Shown one piece after another: positions 18,796-27,317 of a DNA stretch of 64,000 nucleotides. A program made the position numbers and the translations under genes. Under the pieces are notes generated by a model that did no database searches, had not been told where the DNA came from, and saw only the letters and a list, made by a program, of their open reading frames with translations. Origin of the DNA: Pseudomonas triclosanedens (GTDB lineage: Bacteria > Pseudomonadota > Gammaproteobacteria > Pseudomonadales > Pseudomonadaceae); contig NZ_CP113432.1 in assembly GCF_026686735.1 (NCBI RefSeq), forward strand, positions 5,879,001 through 5,943,000, given 5' to 3'. Numbering within the stretch: the first letter of the stretch is position 1; each line of letters opens with the position of its first letter.

Positions 18796-20175
18796 ATGCC
18801 GGTACCCCAGAGTGCCGTTTCGCTTGAAGAAGCGAGTGAGTTCCTGAAGGAACATCCCGAGGTCCAGTTCGTCGACCTTCTTATTGCAGATATGAACGGT
18901 GTGGTTCGCGGCAAGCGCATCGAACGCACCAACCTGCCCAAAGTCTACGAGAAAGGCATCAATCTCCCCGCCTCTCTCTTCGCTCTCGACATCACCGGCT
19001 CCACTGTAGAAAGCACTGGCCTCGGCCTGGACATTGGAGACGCGGACCGCGTCTGCTACCCCATCCCCAACACACTCTCGATGGAACCCTGGCAGAAGCG
19101 CCCTACCGCGCAACTGTTGATGACCATGCACGAGATGGAAGGACGCCAGCCTTTCTTCGCCGACCCGCGTGAAGTACTGCGCCAGGTGGTGCAGAAGTTC
19201 ACCGACATGGGCCTGACCATCGTTGCCGCGTTCGAGCTGGAGTTCTACCTGATCGACCAGGAAAACGTGAACGGCCGTCCGCAACCGCCGCGCTCGCCCA
19301 TATCCGGCAAGCGTCCGCAATCGGTTCAGGTCTACTCCATCGACGACCTCGACGAGTACGCCGACTGCCTGCAGGACATCATCGACGGCGCGCGCGCCCA
19401 GGGCATTCCGGCCGACGCCATCGTCAAGGAAAGCGCCCCCGCCCAGTTCGAAGTCAACCTGCACCACGTCAATGACGCGCTGAAGGCCTGCGACTACGCG
19501 GTCCTGCTCAAGCGTCTGATCAAGAACGTCGCCTACGATCACGAGATGGATTCGACCTTCATGGCCAAGCCCTACCCGGGCCAGGCTGGCAACGGTCTGC
19601 ATGTCCACGTCTCGCTGCTCGACAAGGACGGCAAGAACATCTTCACCAGCGAGGATCCCGAGCAGAACGCCGCGTTGCGCCACGCGATCGGCGGTGTGCT
19701 CGAGACCCTGCCGGCATCGATGGCGTTCCTCTGCCCGAACGTCAACTCGTACCGCCGTTTCGGCTCGGCTTTCTTCGTGCCGAACGCACCGAGCTGGGGT
19801 CTGGACAACCGTACCGTCGCCCTGCGCGTCCCGACCGGCACGCCCGAGGCAGTACGCCTGGAACACCGAGTCGCTGGCGCCGACGCCAACCCGTACCTGC
19901 TGCTTTCGGCGGTACTGGCGGGTATCCACCACGGCCTGACCAACAAGGTCGAGCCCGGTGCGCCGATCGAGGGCAACGCCTACGAACAGTTGGAACAGAG
20001 CCTGCCGAACAACCTGCGCGATGCACTGCGCGAGCTGGACGACAGCGACGTGATGAACAAGTACATCAGCCCCGAGTACATCGACATCTTCGTCGCGTGC
20101 AAGGAGCATGAGATGCAGGAGTTCGAATATTCGATCTCCGATCTCGAGTACAACTGGTACTTGCATACCGTATAA
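18796..20175 (+). CDS. spuI: gamma-glutamylpolyamine synthetase SpuI
   Basis: A 459-residue glutamine-synthetase-like enzyme and paralogue of SpuB (both carry the DMNGVVRGK/DLTGIARGK opening and AGADANPYL...SA(V/S)L ATP motif). ATG 18796 follows AAAGGTG. Visible GS elements include FELEFYLIDQ (about 148), PAQFEVNLHHV, GNGLHVHVSL (about 268) and GADANPYLLLSAVLAG. SpuI ligates glutamate to polyamines such as putrescine, spermidine or diaminopropane for later oxidation. The gene is divergent from spuA and is followed by a strong hairpin and two PotF-like binding-protein genes. Confidence 0.92.
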   Translation: MPVPQSAVSLEEASEFLKEHPEVQFVDLLIADMNGVVRGKRIERTNLPKVYEKGINLPASLFALDITGSTVESTGLGLDIGDADRVCYPIPNTLSMEPWQKRPTAQLLMTMHEMEGRQPFFADPREVLRQVVQKFTDMGLTIVAAFELEFYLIDQENVNGRPQPPRSPISGKRPQSVQVYSIDDLDEYADCLQDIIDGARAQGIPADAIVKESAPAQFEVNLHHVNDALKACDYAVLLKRLIKNVAYDHEMDSTFMAKPYPGQAGNGLHVHVSLLDKDGKNIFTSEDPEQNAALRHAIGGVLETLPASMAFLCPNVNSYRRFGSAFFVPNAPSWGLDNRTVALRVPTGTPEAVRLEHRVAGADANPYLLLSAVLAGIHHGLTNKVEPGAPIEGNAYEQLEQSLPNNLRDALRELDDSDVMNKYISPEYIDIFVACKEHEMQEFEYSISDLEYNWYLHTV

Positions 20176-20185
20176 GTGGCAACTG

Positions 20186-20238
20186 AAACGCCGGCCCTCG
20201 TGCCGGCGTTTCCCTGGTGCCTCTGGCATCACCAGGGC
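20186..20238 (+). terminator. paired stem-loops after spuI
   Basis: A first stem AAACGCCGGC/GCCGGCGTTT (20186-20211) begins 11 bp after the spuI stop. A second stem CCCTGGTG/ACCAGGG follows directly (20213-20237). T-runs are short. This is likely the end of the spuI transcript, at least partly. Confidence 0.65.
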
Positions 20239-20419
20239 AGCGATATCGCAATGGCGCGGGGAGGCGCCGACGCGACCCACCCACGCTGCCGGTTCCTGCT
20301 CGCGATGACTCCGCCTGCCCGGTCGGGCACCCATCGCGTCTGTCGTGTCTTTGCTGTTGCGCTTTCGAGCGGCCCAAGCCGCATCCGCTGAGTTACGTGG
20401 TTATTCAGGGAGATCGCCA

Positions 20420-21481
20420 ATGCCACGCCTGTACGCCTTGATGTTGTTGCTGCTGTGCCCATTGTCCGGATGGGCCGACCAGGTAATACGCGTCTACAAC
20501 TGGAACGACTACATCGCCCCCGAAGTGCTGAAGGACTTCGAGAAAGACTCCGGAATCCGGGTCGAGTACCACACCTACAGCACCGCCGAAGAACTGAAGA
20601 AAGCCCTGCAAAGCGGTGAGCACATCGACGTCGCGGTGCCATCGCACAATGATCTGCCGGCGATGATCAAGGACAAACTGATCCAGCCGCTGGACCTCGC
20701 CCGCCTGCCCAACCGCAGCCACATGGATCCCCAGTTGCTGAGCAAGCTGGCCGCGGTCGACCCCAACAACCAGCATGCCGTGCCCTACCTCTGGGGCGCC
20801 GTGGGCCTGGCCATCAACGAACCCGAGGCGGAGAAGGCCTACGGCGGCAAGCTGCCAGAAAGCTGGAGCGTGCTGTTCGACCCGCAGCAGAGCCAGCGCC
20901 TGAAAAGTTGCGGCATCAGCCTGCTGGACGCGCCGGACGAAGCCTTCTCCGTGCTGATGAACTATCAGGGCCGCAACTTCGCCCGCAGCGCGCCGTCGCA
21001 GATTCGCCGGGCCGGCGAAGTCTTCGCGGCGCTGCGTCCGAACCTGCGCTACATCGACAGCGAGCGCTACATCCAGGACCTCAACGCCGGCAAGCTGTGC
21101 GTGTCGATGGCCTGGGTCGGCGACGCGCTGAATGCCGCCAACGCCGGCCAGCCGGTTCGTTTCGTGGTGCCGCAGGAAGGCTCCGTGCTGTTCATCGACA
21201 ACCTGGTCATCCCCAGCAGCTCCGAGCACCCGGACCTCGCCCTGCGCTTCATCGACTACCTGATGCAGCCGAAGGTAGCGGCGCAGATCACCGCCTCCAC
21301 GCTCTACCCCAACGGCAACAAGGATTCCGCGCAGTACCTGGACGCCGCCCTGCGCGACCAGCCCGGCCTCTATCCCGACCAGGAAACCAAGCGCCGCCTG
21401 TTCGCCCTGGAGACCGCGCCGGAGAAGACCGCCCCGGTCATCACCGAAGTCTGGGAGCACCTGCGCAGGGAAGCTCGATAA
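20420..21481 (+). CDS. PotF-like periplasmic polyamine-binding protein
   Basis: A 353-residue solute-binding protein. ATG 20420 follows CAGGGAGA and opens a short signal peptide (MPRLYALMLLLLCPLSGWA). The mature chain starts DQVIRVYNWNDYIAPEVLKDF and contains PYLWGAVGLAINEPEA and YIDSERYIQDLNAG, all parallel to SpuD/SpuE. The pocket motif reads YNWNDY where SpuD and SpuE have YNWSDY, so ligand preference may differ. PAO1 has one such gene at this place (PA0295). No permease or ATPase is encoded with it, so it would have to use SpuFGH or signal through another partner. Confidence 0.88.
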   Translation: MPRLYALMLLLLCPLSGWADQVIRVYNWNDYIAPEVLKDFEKDSGIRVEYHTYSTAEELKKALQSGEHIDVAVPSHNDLPAMIKDKLIQPLDLARLPNRSHMDPQLLSKLAAVDPNNQHAVPYLWGAVGLAINEPEAEKAYGGKLPESWSVLFDPQQSQRLKSCGISLLDAPDEAFSVLMNYQGRNFARSAPSQIRRAGEVFAALRPNLRYIDSERYIQDLNAGKLCVSMAWVGDALNAANAGQPVRFVVPQEGSVLFIDNLVIPSSSEHPDLALRFIDYLMQPKVAAQITASTLYPNGNKDSAQYLDAALRDQPGLYPDQETKRRLFALETAPEKTAPVITEVWEHLRREAR

Positions 21482-21548
21482 TTACGCGTACTTTCCTACG
21501 ACAGCCTCAGGCAACTCTCAGTCCATCGAGAAACCACTCGCCCGAATA

Positions 21549-21582
21549 CTCCGGAGTTGAAGGAACACCCTCAACTCCGGAG
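21549..21582 (+). promoter_or_regulatory. perfect 12-bp stem-loop covering the SD of the second binding-protein gene
   Basis: Arms CTCCGGAGTTGA (21549-21560) and TCAACTCCGGAG (21571-21582) are perfectly complementary around a 10-base loop. The 3' arm contains the CGGAG ribosome site (21578-21582), 8 bases from the ATG at 21591. Folding of the message would hide the site. It could also be a partial terminator between the two paralogues, though no T-run follows. Confidence 0.75.
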
Positions 21583-21590
21583 CCACCTTG

Positions 21591-22652
21591 ATGTTCTATC
21601 GATATCTAAGCCCGCTTTTAATTCTGCTGTGTTTTCAAATCCCCCTGGCCCAGTCCGGCGAGCGCATAACCGTCTACAACTGGAATGACTACATCGATCC
21701 CCAGGTGGTGCAGGACTTCGAGAAAGAGACCGGTATCGGAGTCGATTACCGGACATTCAATACAACGCAGGAACTCATGCAGTCGCTGCGCGACGGCGCC
21801 ACTCTGGACGTCGTGGTCCCGGCGCACAGCGACCTGCTCGAACTGATCGACAAACACCTGCTGCTGCCGCTTGACCGTACTCGCCTGAAAAACTTCGGCC
21901 AGTTGGACAAGTACCTGCTGCGCAAGCTCGCCCCGTTCGATCCTGGCAACCGCTTCGCCGCTCCCTACCTGTGGGGCATGATCGGCCTGGCGATCAACAT
22001 GCCGCAGGCAGAAGCCGCCTACGGCGGACCGCTGCCCAATAGCTGGGCATTGCTGTTCGAAGCGGACAGCAATGCAAAATTCAAGGACTGCGGCGTCAGC
22101 CTGCTCGACGCACCGGAAGAAACTTTCGCCGCGTTGATCAACTTCCAGGGCCGCAGCCTTTCCAACCTGCGCCCCAGCCTCATCCAGACCGCGGGCGAAA
22201 AGCTCCAATTGATCCGCTCCAACCTGCGTTACATCGACAGCGAGCGCTATATCAAGGATCTCTCGGAGGGGCACCTGTGCCTGTCGCTGGCCTGGGTGGG
22301 CGATGCCCTGAAGGCTGCGGAAGAAGGACAGCCCGTGCACTTCTTCATTCCGGAAGAGGGCTCCCCCATGTTCATCGACTCCCTGGCCATTCCCGCCCAT
22401 GCCGCCCATCCCGAACTCGCCTATCGCTTCATCGACTACCTGATGCGCCCCGAAGTGGCCGCGCGCAATACCACCGCCACCTTCTATCCCAATGCAGTGC
22501 CCGGCTCAGCTGCAAACCTCACCCCGGCCATGCGCAATGACGTCAATCTCTTCCCGGATGTCCAGATCCAGCGCCGGCTGTTCCTGCTTCCGCCCGTATC
22601 CGAGAAACTGCAAACACCGCTGCAACAGGCCTGGCAACTCCTGCGAAAATGA
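21591..22652 (+). CDS. second PotF-like polyamine-binding protein (tandem paralogue)
   Basis: A 353-residue binding protein 109 bp downstream of its paralogue. The signal peptide is MFYRYLSPLLILLCFQIPLAQS and the mature protein begins GERITVYNWNDYIDPQVVQDFEKETG, again with YNWNDY. PYLWGMIGLAINMPQA, CGVSLLDAPEETF and YIDSERYIKDLSEGHLC align block by block with the upstream gene, so this is a diverged tandem duplication, not present in PAO1 as I remember it. Its ribosome site is buried in a perfect hairpin. It is followed after 61 bp by aguR. Substrate is unknown; agmatine, putrescine or spermidine are all possible. Confidence 0.87.
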   Translation: MFYRYLSPLLILLCFQIPLAQSGERITVYNWNDYIDPQVVQDFEKETGIGVDYRTFNTTQELMQSLRDGATLDVVVPAHSDLLELIDKHLLLPLDRTRLKNFGQLDKYLLRKLAPFDPGNRFAAPYLWGMIGLAINMPQAEAAYGGPLPNSWALLFEADSNAKFKDCGVSLLDAPEETFAALINFQGRSLSNLRPSLIQTAGEKLQLIRSNLRYIDSERYIKDLSEGHLCLSLAWVGDALKAAEEGQPVHFFIPEEGSPMFIDSLAIPAHAAHPELAYRFIDYLMRPEVAARNTTATFYPNAVPGSAANLTPAMRNDVNLFPDVQIQRRLFLLPPVSEKLQTPLQQAWQLLRK

Positions 22653-22713
22653 CAGCGGGTTGCCGAGCGCCCCGCAGCTGGCGTCCAATAGCCGCCCAGC
22701 TCCGGAGGACGCC

Positions 22714-23352
22714 ATGCCCGCTCCCACCACTCGCAAACCTCGCGCCAGCAGCCAGGCGCGCATCGCTGTGATCCTCGACGCCGCTCGGGCGCTGCTGGCC
22801 GAGAGCGGCGCGGCAAGCCTGTCGATCTATGCGGTGGCCGAGCGCGCCGGGATTCCGCCCTCCTCCGTCTACCACTTCTTCCCCAGCGTGCCCGCCTTGC
22901 TCCAGGGCCTGACCAACGATGTCCACGCCGCCTTCCGCGCCTGCCTGGAGCGCCCGATAGACCACGCGCAGCTGCGCGAATGGCGCGATCTCTCGCGCAT
23001 CGTCGAGCAGCGCATGCTGGAGGTCTACGCCGACGACGCAGCCGCCCGCCAATTGATCCTCGCCAGCCACGGCCTGGCCGAAGTCACCCAGGCCGACAGC
23101 CAGCACGACGTGCAACTGGGCGAAGCGATGCGCCAGTTGTTCGAACGCCACTTCGAGCTGCCGCCTCTGCCGCGTGATATCGAAGTGTTCAGCCTGGCGA
23201 TGGAACTGGGCGACCGCGTCTACGCGCTTTCCATGCAGCGCCACGGGCACATCAGCGAGCGTCTGGCCGAGGAAGGCATGCGCGTATTCGACGCCTACCT
23301 CGGCCTCTACCTGCCGCCCGGCCTGCCCAAGCGCGCTCAACCCCTGAGTTAA
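22714..23352 (+). CDS. aguR: TetR-family repressor AguR
   Basis: A 212-residue TetR-type regulator. ATG 22714 follows CGGAGGA. The helix-turn-helix is at about residues 35-60 (AASLSIYAVAERAGIPPSSVYHFFPS); the rest is the helical ligand domain. In P. aeruginosa AguR (PA0294) represses aguBA and is relieved by agmatine or N-carbamoylputrescine. Gene order here (aguR, then aguB, aguA) is identical. The 195-bp gap to aguB contains two copies of a 23-bp dyad and a third half site, good candidates for its operators. It may also control its own upstream neighbours. Confidence 0.88.
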   Translation: MPAPTTRKPRASSQARIAVILDAARALLAESGAASLSIYAVAERAGIPPSSVYHFFPSVPALLQGLTNDVHAAFRACLERPIDHAQLREWRDLSRIVEQRMLEVYADDAAARQLILASHGLAEVTQADSQHDVQLGEAMRQLFERHFELPPLPRDIEVFSLAMELGDRVYALSMQRHGHISERLAEEGMRVFDAYLGLYLPPGLPKRAQPLS

Positions 23353-23354
23353 TT

Positions 23355-23377
23355 CGATTTTTATCTGATATTTATCG
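23355..23377. promoter_or_regulatory. candidate AguR operator 1
   Basis: A 23-bp quasi-palindrome of the form CGAT-W4-ATC-N-GAT-W4-ATCG, here with half sites CGATTTTTATC and GATATTTATCG. It starts 3 bp after the aguR stop and lies 171 bp before aguB. The same pattern recurs at 23418. Confidence 0.65.
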
Positions 23378-23417
23378 AATTCACGGTGAGATTATTTTTC
23401 AAAATCTCTTCATAAAC

Positions 23418-23440
23418 CGATTTTTATCGGATATAAATCG
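23418..23440. promoter_or_regulatory. candidate AguR operator 2
   Basis: A second 23-bp dyad with half sites CGATTTTTATC and GATATAAATCG. It begins exactly 63 bp after operator 1, about six helical turns, so both would face the same side of the DNA. A third half site, CGATAAATATC, is at 23520-23530 just before the aguB ribosome site. Confidence 0.65.
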
Positions 23441-23547
23441 CCCATGCCCTGAACGACCAAGGTGTGGGCGCGCACAACCGTGGTCATTCAGCCTCGTTAC
23501 CGGTTATCGGTGGGACCATCGATAAATATCCGCATGCAAGGTGTTCC

Positions 23548-24429
23548 ATGACCCGCACTGTCACTGTCGCCGCCACCCAGATGGCGTGCTCCCGGGATAT
23601 CCAGGCCAACATCGCCAACGCAGAGAAACTGGTTCGCCAGGCAGCGGCGAAGGGCGCGCAGATCATCCTGATCCAGGAGCTGTTCGAGACCCCATACTTC
23701 TGCCAGAAGCCGAACGCCGACTACACGCAGTTGGCAACCAGCACCGAAGAGAACCCGGCGATCCGGCACTTCCAGAAAGTCGCAGCCGAACTGAACGTGG
23801 TGCTGCCGATCAGCTTTTTCGAGCGCGCCGGCCGCGCCCGCTTCAACAGTATCGCCATCATCGATGCCGACGGCAGCAACCTCGGCGTCTATCGCAAGAG
23901 CCACATTCCCGACGGCCCCGGCTACCACGAGAAGTACTACTTCAATCCCGGCGACACCGGTTTCAAGGTCTGGGATACCGCCCACGCGCGCATCGGCGTC
24001 GGCATCTGCTGGGACCAGTGGTTCCCCGAATGCGCCCGCAGCATGGCGCTGATGGGTGCCGAAGTGCTGTTCTACCCCACCGCCATCGGCAGCGAACCGC
24101 ACGACGCCAGCATTACCTCCCGCGACCACTGGCAGCGCGTCCAGCAGGGCCACGCCGGTGCCAACCTGATGCCGCTGGTGGCCTCCAACCGCATTGGCCG
24201 CGAAGAGCAGGACGGCTACGACATCACCTTCTACGGCTCGTCGTTCATCGCGGACCAGTTCGGCAAGAAGGTAGCGGAACTGAACGAGACCGAGGAAGGC
24301 ATCCTGGTCCACGCCTTCGACCTGGATGCCCTGGAAAAGACCCGCACCGCCTGGGGTGTGTTCCGCGATCGCAGGCCGAACCTATACTGGCCGATCGCGA
24401 CGCTCGACGGCGAAACCCTCTCCGAATGA
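23548..24429 (+). CDS. aguB: N-carbamoylputrescine amidohydrolase AguB
   Basis: A 293-residue nitrilase-superfamily hydrolase that converts N-carbamoylputrescine to putrescine, CO2 and ammonia, the second step of agmatine use. The Glu-Lys-Cys triad is visible: Glu in [11 protein letters not shown] (about residue 48), Lys in [18 protein letters not shown] and Cys in [11 protein letters not shown] (about 157). ATG 23548 ([12 protein letters not shown]) is used; the frame is open upstream but reads through the operator region. aguA follows after 55 bp in the same operon. Length and motifs equal AguB of P. aeruginosa (PA0293). Confidence 0.95.
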   Translation: MTRTVTVAATQMACSRDIQANIANAEKLVRQAAAKGAQIILIQELFETPYFCQKPNADYTQLATSTEENPAIRHFQKVAAELNVVLPISFFERAGRARFNSIAIIDADGSNLGVYRKSHIPDGPGYHEKYYFNPGDTGFKVWDTAHARIGVGICWDQWFPECARSMALMGAEVLFYPTAIGSEPHDASITSRDHWQRVQQGHAGANLMPLVASNRIGREEQDGYDITFYGSSFIADQFGKKVAELNETEEGILVHAFDLDALEKTRTAWGVFRDRRPNLYWPIATLDGETLSE

Positions 24430-24484
24430 CCGACCCCGCCGCGCAGGCGCCTCCCCCTGCGCGGCACCACTCAAGGATCGCCCC

Positions 24485-25594
24485 ATGACCACTCTGACCA
24501 GCACTCCCCGCGCCGATGGCTTCCGCATGCCGGCCGAATGGGAACCCCACACCCAGACCTGGATGGTCTGGCCCGAGCGCCCGGACAACTGGCGCCTGGG
24601 CGGCAAGCCCGCGCAGGCCGCGTTCAGCGCCGTCGCCCGCGCCATCGCGCGCTTCGAACCGGTGACCATCGGCGTCTCCGCAGGCCAGTACGAGAACGCC
24701 CGCGCGCAGCTCGCCGATGCAGCCAACATCCGCCTGGTGGAAATCAGCAACGATGACGCCTGGGTCCGCGATACCGGCCCGACCTTCGTGATCGACGACA
24801 ACGGAGCCGTGCGCGGCGTGGACTGGACCTTCAACGCCTGGGGCGGCCTGGAAGGCGGCCTGTACTTCCCCTGGCACCGCGACGACCAGGTGGCGAGCAA
24901 GATCCTCGGTATCGAGCGTTGCGCCGGCTACCGTACCGAAGGCTTCGTACTCGAAGGCGGCTCGATCCACGTGGACGGCGAAGGCACCCTGATCACCACT
25001 GAAGAGTGCCTGCTCAACCACAACCGCAACCCGCACATGAGCCGCGAAGAAATCGAAGCCGTGCTGCGCGACCACCTGGCCATCGATACCGTGATCTGGC
25101 TGCCGGACGGCCTGTTCAACGACGAGACCGACGGCCATGTCGACAACTTCTGCTGCTACGTGCGCCCCGGCGAAGTCCTGCTGGCCTGGACCGACGACGT
25201 CAACGACCCGAACTACCAGCGCTGCCAGGCCGCCATGCGCATACTGGAAGGCGCCCGCGACGCCAAGGGCCGCCAACTGACCGTGCACAAGATCACCATC
25301 CCCGGCCCGATCCACGCCACCGAAGCCGAGTGCGAAGGTGTCGATATGGTGATTGGCACCCAGCCGCGCGATCCGTCGATCCGTCTGGCCGGTTCCTACG
25401 TCAACTTCCTGATCGTCAACGGCGGCATCATCGCCCCGCGCTTCGACGATCCGAAGGATGCAGAAGCCGAAGCGACGCTCAAGCGCATCTTCCCCGAGCA
25501 CGAAGTAGTGATGGTGCCGGGCCGCGAGATTCTCCTGGGCGGCGGCAACATCCACTGCATCACCCAGCAGCAACCAGCGCCGCAGAAGCGCTGA
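24485..25594 (+). CDS. aguA: agmatine deiminase AguA
   Basis: A 369-residue peptidyl-arginine-deiminase-like (PPADase) enzyme that hydrolyses agmatine to N-carbamoylputrescine and ammonia. ATG 24485 follows AAGGATC. Diagnostic pieces are [17 protein letters not shown] at the N-terminus, [14 protein letters not shown] near residue 90, [11 protein letters not shown] near 215 with catalytic acid and His, and the nucleophilic Cys in [13 protein letters not shown] near the C-terminus. It is the last gene of aguBA and is followed directly by a strong terminator. Together AguA and AguB feed putrescine into the spu pathways next door. Confidence 0.96.
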   Translation: MTTLTSTPRADGFRMPAEWEPHTQTWMVWPERPDNWRLGGKPAQAAFSAVARAIARFEPVTIGVSAGQYENARAQLADAANIRLVEISNDDAWVRDTGPTFVIDDNGAVRGVDWTFNAWGGLEGGLYFPWHRDDQVASKILGIERCAGYRTEGFVLEGGSIHVDGEGTLITTEECLLNHNRNPHMSREEIEAVLRDHLAIDTVIWLPDGLFNDETDGHVDNFCCYVRPGEVLLAWTDDVNDPNYQRCQAAMRILEGARDAKGRQLTVHKITIPGPIHATEAECEGVDMVIGTQPRDPSIRLAGSYVNFLIVNGGIIAPRFDDPKDAEAEATLKRIFPEHEVVMVPGREILLGGGNIHCITQQQPAPQKR

Positions 25595-25603
25595 TTCGCT
25601 GAA

Positions 25604-25645
25604 GAAAAAAGGCCGTCACTCCGACCGAGCGACGGCCTTTTTCTT
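25604..25645 (+). terminator. terminator of aguBA
   Basis: Stem AAAAGGCCGTC/GACGGCCTTTTT followed by CTTTC, starting 10 bp after the aguA stop. A textbook Rho-independent terminator. Confidence 0.92.
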
Positions 25646-25661
25646 TCTGCGGCAGACAACC

Positions 25662-25798
25662 CCGCAGGAGCATTTGCCTTGTCAGGCTCCATCCATCCTA
25701 CGGTTACGGCGAGCTTCGGTTGCTGCGTGCACTCCTACGAGGCCACCCGGCTGATCCGCAGGAGCAATTGCCTGGCAGGTTCGTAGGATGGGTGGAGC
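25662..25798. repeat. nested direct and inverted repeats between aguA and oprE
   Basis: Two direct copies of an about 24-bp unit beginning CCGCAGGAGCA lie at 25662-25686 and 25756-25779. Interlaced with them, arms GCTCCATCCATCCTACG (25686-25702) and CGTAGGATGGGTGGAGC (25782-25798) are inverted copies with one mismatch. The GTAGGATGG...GATACCCATC part is the same repeat family seen at 58540-58845. It looks like a dispersed, REP-like element in a spacer with no gene. Confidence 0.75.
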
Positions 25799-25882
25799 GA
25801 AGCGATACCCATCGAGCATCGCGCACTGAGCTGATTGTCTGCGAGCCCCCAACAAGAGCACCCTGCAAAAGCCGCCCGCAAA

Positions 25883-25914
25883 AAAGCCGCCGCCTCTCAC
25901 GAGGTCGGCGGCTT
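25883..25914 (-). terminator. terminator of oprE
   Basis: Stem AAGCCGCCG/CGGCGGCTT, followed on the minus strand by TTTTTTG. It lies 18-49 bp past the oprE stop. Confidence 0.85.
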
Positions 25915-25931
25915 CTGTTTGCCCCGGATGC

Positions 25932-27317
25932 TTACAGCAGCGGGATGGTGTAGCTGACGATCAGGCGGTTCTCGTCCTGATCGCGCTGGGTGGCGGTGCC
26001 GGGCTTGCCAGCGGAGCTGTCCGGCAGGCCGCTGCGCAGGGCCGCGTTACGCCAGGTGAAGCCCAGGCCCTTGAAGGTGCCGTCCGGGATCACGTAAGCC
26101 AGGGAGATATCACGCTCCCACTCGCTCTTGTCGCCGTACTTGGTATCGATGTTGTCGCCGTGCAGGTAGATGGTCTGGAAGGTCAGGCCCGGCAGACCGG
26201 CCTTGGCGAAGTCGTAGCCGTAGCGGACCTGCCAGGTGCGCTCGCCGGCGCGCTGGAACTTGCCGATCTGCACGTCGGTGATCAGGTAGGCAGTGGAGCC
26301 TTCGCCGTCGCCACGGTTGAGGAACGGGAAGTCGCTGTCGCCGTTGAGCACCTGGTAACCGGCGCCGAAGCTGTGGCCACTGACGGAGTAGGTGAACAGA
26401 CCGCTGAAGGCGCGGTTGTCCACTTCGCCCTTGGTGGTGTTGCCGCCGTAGTAGCCGCTGCTGACATAGCCGTCGGCACGGCCGGAGGAGCTGCCGTTCT
26501 TGCCATCGGAGCTGCTGTCGAAGGCGCGCAGGTCGGTCTTCAGGACGCCCGGGCCGATAGCCCAGTTGTGCTGCAGGCCGAGGAAGTGCTGCTGGTAGAA
26601 GTCGGTGAGCTGACCGTAGTAGTACTGCAGGGTCAGGTCCTTGTTCAGCTTGTAGTCGCCACCGGCGTAGTAGAACTTGTTGCTGTCGCGGGAGCTGAGG
26701 CTGGAGCCGTTGGCGCCAGCGATGCTCAGGCTGCGGTTGTCGGTGGAGTTGCGGCCCTTGGAGTGCTCCAGTTGGCCGGCTACCAGCGAGAAGTCCTTGA
26801 GGTCGGTGGAAGCGACCTGGCCGCCTTCGAAGGTGACGGGCAGCAGGCGGCCGTCGTTGTACGTCACCACCGGCAGCTTGGGCTGCAGGGTGCCGTAGCG
26901 GAATTCGGTATTGGAAACCTTGGCCTTGGCGGTCAGGCCCAGGCTGCTGAAGTCGTTCACCGCATCGCCGTTGCTCTTGGACGGGAACACGGTGCCACCC
27001 TGTTGCGAAGCCGACTCGTAGTGCTTGGCGCCGCTGCTGTCCAGGCGCACACCCAGCAGGCCCAGCGCATCCACGCCGAACCCTACCGTGCCTTCGGTAA
27101 AGCCCGAGCTGTAGTTCAGCAGGAAGCCCTGGCCCCATTCTTCCTGCTTGTTCGGGTCGCTGGTGCCGTTACGGTTGTCGCTGTTGATGTAGAAGTTGCG
27201 CAGGGTGAGGTTGGCCTTGCTGTCTTCGATGAACCCGCCGGCGACGGCCGACTGAGCGAGGCTGGCGGCAGCGATGGCGAGCGCCAGGCTCGATTGCGTG
27301 AGAGTGCGGCTTTTCAT
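25932..27317 (-). CDS. oprE: OprD-family outer-membrane porin OprE
   Basis: A 461-residue OprD-family porin. Signal peptide MKSRTLTQSSLALAIAAASLAQSAVA; mature start GGFIEDSKANLTLRNFYINSDNRNG, the usual opening of this 18-strand barrel family. The body alternates aromatic-ended beta strands and ends with the barrel-terminating YTIPLL. Such porins take up small solutes such as amino acids or organic acids. By position after aguA it corresponds to OprE (PA0291), known as an anaerobically induced porin; a link to polyamine or arginine uptake is only contextual. The upstream region contains a good sigma54-like match 268 bp before the ATG. Confidence 0.9.
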   Translation of the reverse strand: MKSRTLTQSSLALAIAAASLAQSAVAGGFIEDSKANLTLRNFYINSDNRNGTSDPNKQEEWGQGFLLNYSSGFTEGTVGFGVDALGLLGVRLDSSGAKHYESASQQGGTVFPSKSNGDAVNDFSSLGLTAKAKVSNTEFRYGTLQPKLPVVTYNDGRLLPVTFEGGQVASTDLKDFSLVAGQLEHSKGRNSTDNRSLSIAGANGSSLSSRDSNKFYYAGGDYKLNKDLTLQYYYGQLTDFYQQHFLGLQHNWAIGPGVLKTDLRAFDSSSDGKNGSSSGRADGYVSSGYYGGNTTKGEVDNRAFSGLFTYSVSGHSFGAGYQVLNGDSDFPFLNRGDGEGSTAYLITDVQIGKFQRAGERTWQVRYGYDFAKAGLPGLTFQTIYLHGDNIDTKYGDKSEWERDISLAYVIPDGTFKGLGFTWRNAALRSGLPDSSAGKPGTATQRDQDENRLIVSYTIPLL

